From Sequoia sempervirens (taxonomy: Eukaryota > Streptophyta > Pinopsida > Cupressales > Cupressaceae): 64,000 nt of DNA. Positions 61,121 through 64,000 of this stretch are shown here, one piece after another; the stretch's first letter is position 1; each line of letters begins with the position of its first letter. Under the pieces are notes generated by a model. That model had not been told where the DNA came from. It saw nothing but the letters and a program-made list of their open reading frames with translations, and ran no database searches. The translations under genes were made by a program, and so were the position numbers. The DNA lies in assembly GCA_007258455.2 (NCBI GenBank), contig VDFB02270651.1, positions 491,420,711 to 491,484,710 on the forward strand. Direction: 5' to 3'.

Positions 61121-61137
61121 TCCCACCGGGAGTGCCA
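61121..61137 (-). other. Primer-binding site of the complete gypsy element
   Basis: The minus strand reads TGGCACTCCCGGTGGGA, five bases inside the LTR end. It is the same type as at 27177-27194. Confidence 0.8.
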
Positions 61138-61142
61138 AAAAC

Positions 61143-63521
61143 TGTTATCACCTGAAGTTGCACCCTTGTTGAACCTAATATTCAAAACCTCAGTGTAACA
61201 TGGGAAGACCTCTTAAGATGTGGGTTTCTAGTAAGCAGAGGTCAACCTCCGGAGAAGGCCAGCTTCCTATGTTGGCAGTATCACCTAACTACTGATCTTG
61301 TAAGGAAAAGGGAGAAGGAGAATGCATAAAAATGAAAATTAAATCCTATGGTGATACACCAAACTGGTAAGAGCAATGGAATACTCTATTTACACTTGAA
61401 AAATGACAATGAACATAAGATTACACATCAAATTCTGTAAAGCTTTCCATTAATGCTCCACAAGCAGGTTCGATACACACACTTTTTCAAAAAAGGAAAA
61501 AGGTTTTCACATATTAGAATTCATGTGTGACTATATGAACACTGTTTGTGATTTGAATAATGATACTTTTGCAAAGGAAGGCATGAAAACACAAGATAAA
61601 GTTATTAAGGAATGAAAGAAATTCACAAAATAGCTTGATCATTCACCTGAAATGCACAACACTTTGCAAGAACAAGATGGTAATTTGGATCATCTACATT
61701 AATCAAGGTACACTCTGTATATTATGCTCCGAATGAGTTACAAAATCCAGTATTTTCCTCTAAGGATTCTTAGAAATCTCCAAAAGTAGAGAAATATACC
61801 AGTCAGAACTAACTACAAAAAGGAAAAAATGCCATATATATAAAAGAGTGTCGGCCCCTTAGGGCTTACAAAATATCCGACTTCAGAAAAATCCCTCTAG
61901 ATCTTTCGAATGAAGTTAATGATGTATCCTCGTGTCCATGTTGGTGAAGAGTTGCTCCAGGAAAGGCCTCCTTGATCTTTTGCAACTACCGCATTCACTT
62001 CTGGTCCTCATGTTCACCTTTGAATCCTTTGTCGAGCTGCTTTGAATGCTTCAGAGCTTAGAGCCGATCCACGTTGCCTTCACCTTGTTGATCCTCTTGG
62101 CACTGGTCAAGCTGCCAACGATTTTCCTGTAGCTCCCTCTGATTGGTCGAACAGATGCCACATAGATTCTTTGGGCGGTCAAAAGTCATTCAAACTAGAT
62201 CGCATGTCGGTGAGACACTAATCGTGTCTCCCCGATGCGATTAAACCTTGCAGTAGCATTCAACAAGACACATGATGGTCGAAAAGAGCTCATATTGAGC
62301 CACATAATTCATATTGATATCATAGAATAGCATCAGCGAGACCATCGCTTTCGGAAAGACAACATGGCGAGCCCTCAGGAGTCATACCGATGTTTGCCAT
62401 CTCATTGACTGGTCATCCGCATTCGGCAAGAATTCCTTTAGTCGGCAGGATATCATACCGATCCTTATGAGTTATACCACTACACAAGATGTCGCCGAGA
62501 CCCTCATCCTATCGGGAAGACATCCTATCGAGTGTAAAACCTCCTCTCGGAGTCTCCATGAGCTTAACATTACAAACCATATCGGCAAGAGCTCCTTGAC
62601 ATCACCCCAAATGCATTCCTCTCTACCCAAGCCCAACATTTCTTTCGGTGAGACACTGGCGAGTCGGGAAGACCTCCTGGTGAGACCACCAACTCATACC
62701 GTAGGCACCACTCTTTCCTATCGGGGAGACATCATACCAGTTGATGAGACTTCCTGCCAAAGGAAAAACACATATCGTGACCCTTTTGTTTCGGTGAGAC
62801 CACAAGCAATCGATGAGATCTCATGCCAAAAGCACCTTGCCTTGGCAAAGGCTCATTTCAGTCGGGAAGACTCCTCTTTATCACCAGGACATCATAGCGA
62901 ACTCAACTCCTTTACCGAGAGCCTTTAGAGTCGAGGAGACCACCCTCATCGGTAGGATCTCACTCTGAAGTCACCAGGTTACACCGAAGGCATCACCTAA
63001 TGACATCCTTCTTCGGTGTGACCTCCTTTAGTCGGAAAGACCTCCCAGTGAGGTCTAAATCTTTCAATGAGCTTAGACCTTTCAGGGAGACTGGATTGGT
63101 CACCGAGACATCTTGTCTTTGACATCTCCCTTCGTTGAGACTCCATCTCCTCAGCCAGACCTTTCGCCGAAGTCATAACCCTATAGCGAAAGCTCCATGG
63201 TGAACAACTATCGGTATGACCCCTTTTCAAGCGGAGAGATACATGAAGACTCATGGCAACCCAAAAGTCCTAGCGATTGGTTTATTTAACCACATATAAC
63301 ACACTGCTAGTTGGCAAGACAACAGGAGGGTCTTGCTGACTTTCTTCTCCAATGGATTTGTGCCAGAACGGATCGAGGCATGCTTTCCAATGGACCTCTC
63401 GATGAAAAAGCATCCAGTGTACGATCTTACCCCCGATGCAAATGTCCCATTTGGCCTTCTTGAACATCTGAAACATGATTTATTTTGCCTGATTGAGCTC
63501 ATTGGTGAAAATTGGGCAACA
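61143..63521 (-). repeat. 5' LTR of the complete gypsy element
   Basis: Plus-strand borders are TGTTATCACC at 61143 and TTGGGCAACA at 63521. It is 2379 bp and contains the reversed GGTCTC.CCGA sub-repeats at about 62200-63200 and a TATA candidate at 61832-61846. The open frames at 62467-62928 and similar are products of the sub-repeats. Confidence 0.92.
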
Positions 63522-64000
63522 GGTATAAGGTTAATTTTATTGGCAATAGTGATTAGGGTTAAGGAAATTGGGTATAGGTTTAGGGTATGGATTGAGGGTA
63601 TAAGTAATAGGTTTAAGGGTTGAGAGTGTATGGTTTAGGGTTTAAGTATAAGGTTGAGGGACAATGTTCAAGTTTAGGGTTGAGGGTATAAGGTTTAGTG
63701 TATAGGGTATAGGGATTAGGGTTTAGGATATTGGGTATAGGGTTTAGGGTGTAGGGTTTATGGTATGAGGTATAGGGTTGAGAGTGTAAGGTTTAGCATT
63801 GAATTATAGGTTTGAGGAATAATTTTGAAGATTTAGGGTAGAAGGTTGAGGATATAGGGTATAGGGTATAGGGATGAGGGTTGAGGGTGTAGGGTTTAGG
63901 GTTTAAGATTTAAGGTATAGGGTTGAGGATTGAGGGATAGTGTTCAGGGATGAGGCTATAGGGTTAAGTGTATAGGGTATAGGGATTGAGGGTATAAGGC
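63522..64000 (+). repeat. Degenerate telomere-like repeats, right of the gypsy insertion
   Basis: GGTAT, the right target duplication, is followed by continuous TATAGGG, TTTAGGG, GGGTTGAGG and GGGTTTAGG words to the window edge. The array clearly continues beyond 64000. Confidence 0.8.

Larger units (their letters stand above)
52274..63521 (-). mobile_element. Complete Ty3/gypsy (Tat-like) retrotransposon, decayed
   Basis: 11,248 bp with two 2379-bp LTRs and identical 5-bp target duplications GGTAT at 52269-52273 and 63522-63526. In minus-strand order: LTR, primer-binding site, gag, zinc knuckle, protease, an extra RNase H, RT, degenerate RNase H, integrase, LTR. Stops and several frameshifts mean it cannot move now. 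LTRs differ by about 6 in 100 by eye over the first 200 bp. LTR ends and priming site match the gag-like-only element at 24509-32146. Confidence 0.92.

Overview
This window is nuclear DNA from a plant with a large, repeat-rich genome. A conifer is the best guess. Nothing resembles a bacterial operon, a tRNA or rRNA gene, or an intact host gene. Almost everything recognisable is retrotransposon in various states of decay. The plant assignment rests on LTR elements with plant-type primer-binding sites (one is the initiator-Met type), Tat-like gag and pol domains, and degenerate TTTAGGG-type telomere repeats. The conifer suggestion rests on a Penelope-like element with a GIY-YIG domain (such elements are reported in conifers as Dryads) and on the sheer density of old, nested elements. 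I could not run any search, so the species is unassigned.

Layout. 1-6.8 kb is AT-rich non-coding DNA with possible LTR remnants and an 800-bp inverted-repeat element. 6.8-17.95 kb is a minus-strand tandem of a Ty3/gypsy element with very long LTRs (4205 and 4203 bp) in the order gag(truncated)-LTR-gag-LTR. Its pol is deleted: gag joins directly to the last part of pol. 19.17-39.46 kb is a Tat-like gag-only element (near-matching 5-bp target duplications). A second gag-only LTR element (24.51-32.15 kb) sits inside its coding frame. Its 3' part is broken by a Ty1/copia fragment (35.13-39.19 kb).

40.17-48.29 kb is another Tat-like minus-strand element carrying gag and a degenerate protease but no reverse transcriptase. 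It has a 73-bp tandem array in its 3' non-coding region. 49.39-51.26 kb is a decayed Penelope-like element with RT and GIY-YIG domains on the minus strand. From about 51.98 kb to the right edge runs degenerate telomere-like DNA, split by a complete 11,248-bp Ty3/gypsy element (52,274-63,521, minus strand) with a perfect GGTAT target duplication. Its pol order is protease, extra RNase H, RT, degenerate RNase H, integrase.

How they fit together. The complete element at 52-63 kb and the gag-only element at 24-32 kb share LTR ends, LTR sub-repeats and primer-binding site, so they look like an autonomous/non-autonomous pair. Coding frames are broken by stops that, where I traced them, usually fit a single C-to-T change at CAG, CAA or CGA codons, as expected for long-methylated, silenced elements. 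No gene here looks functional.
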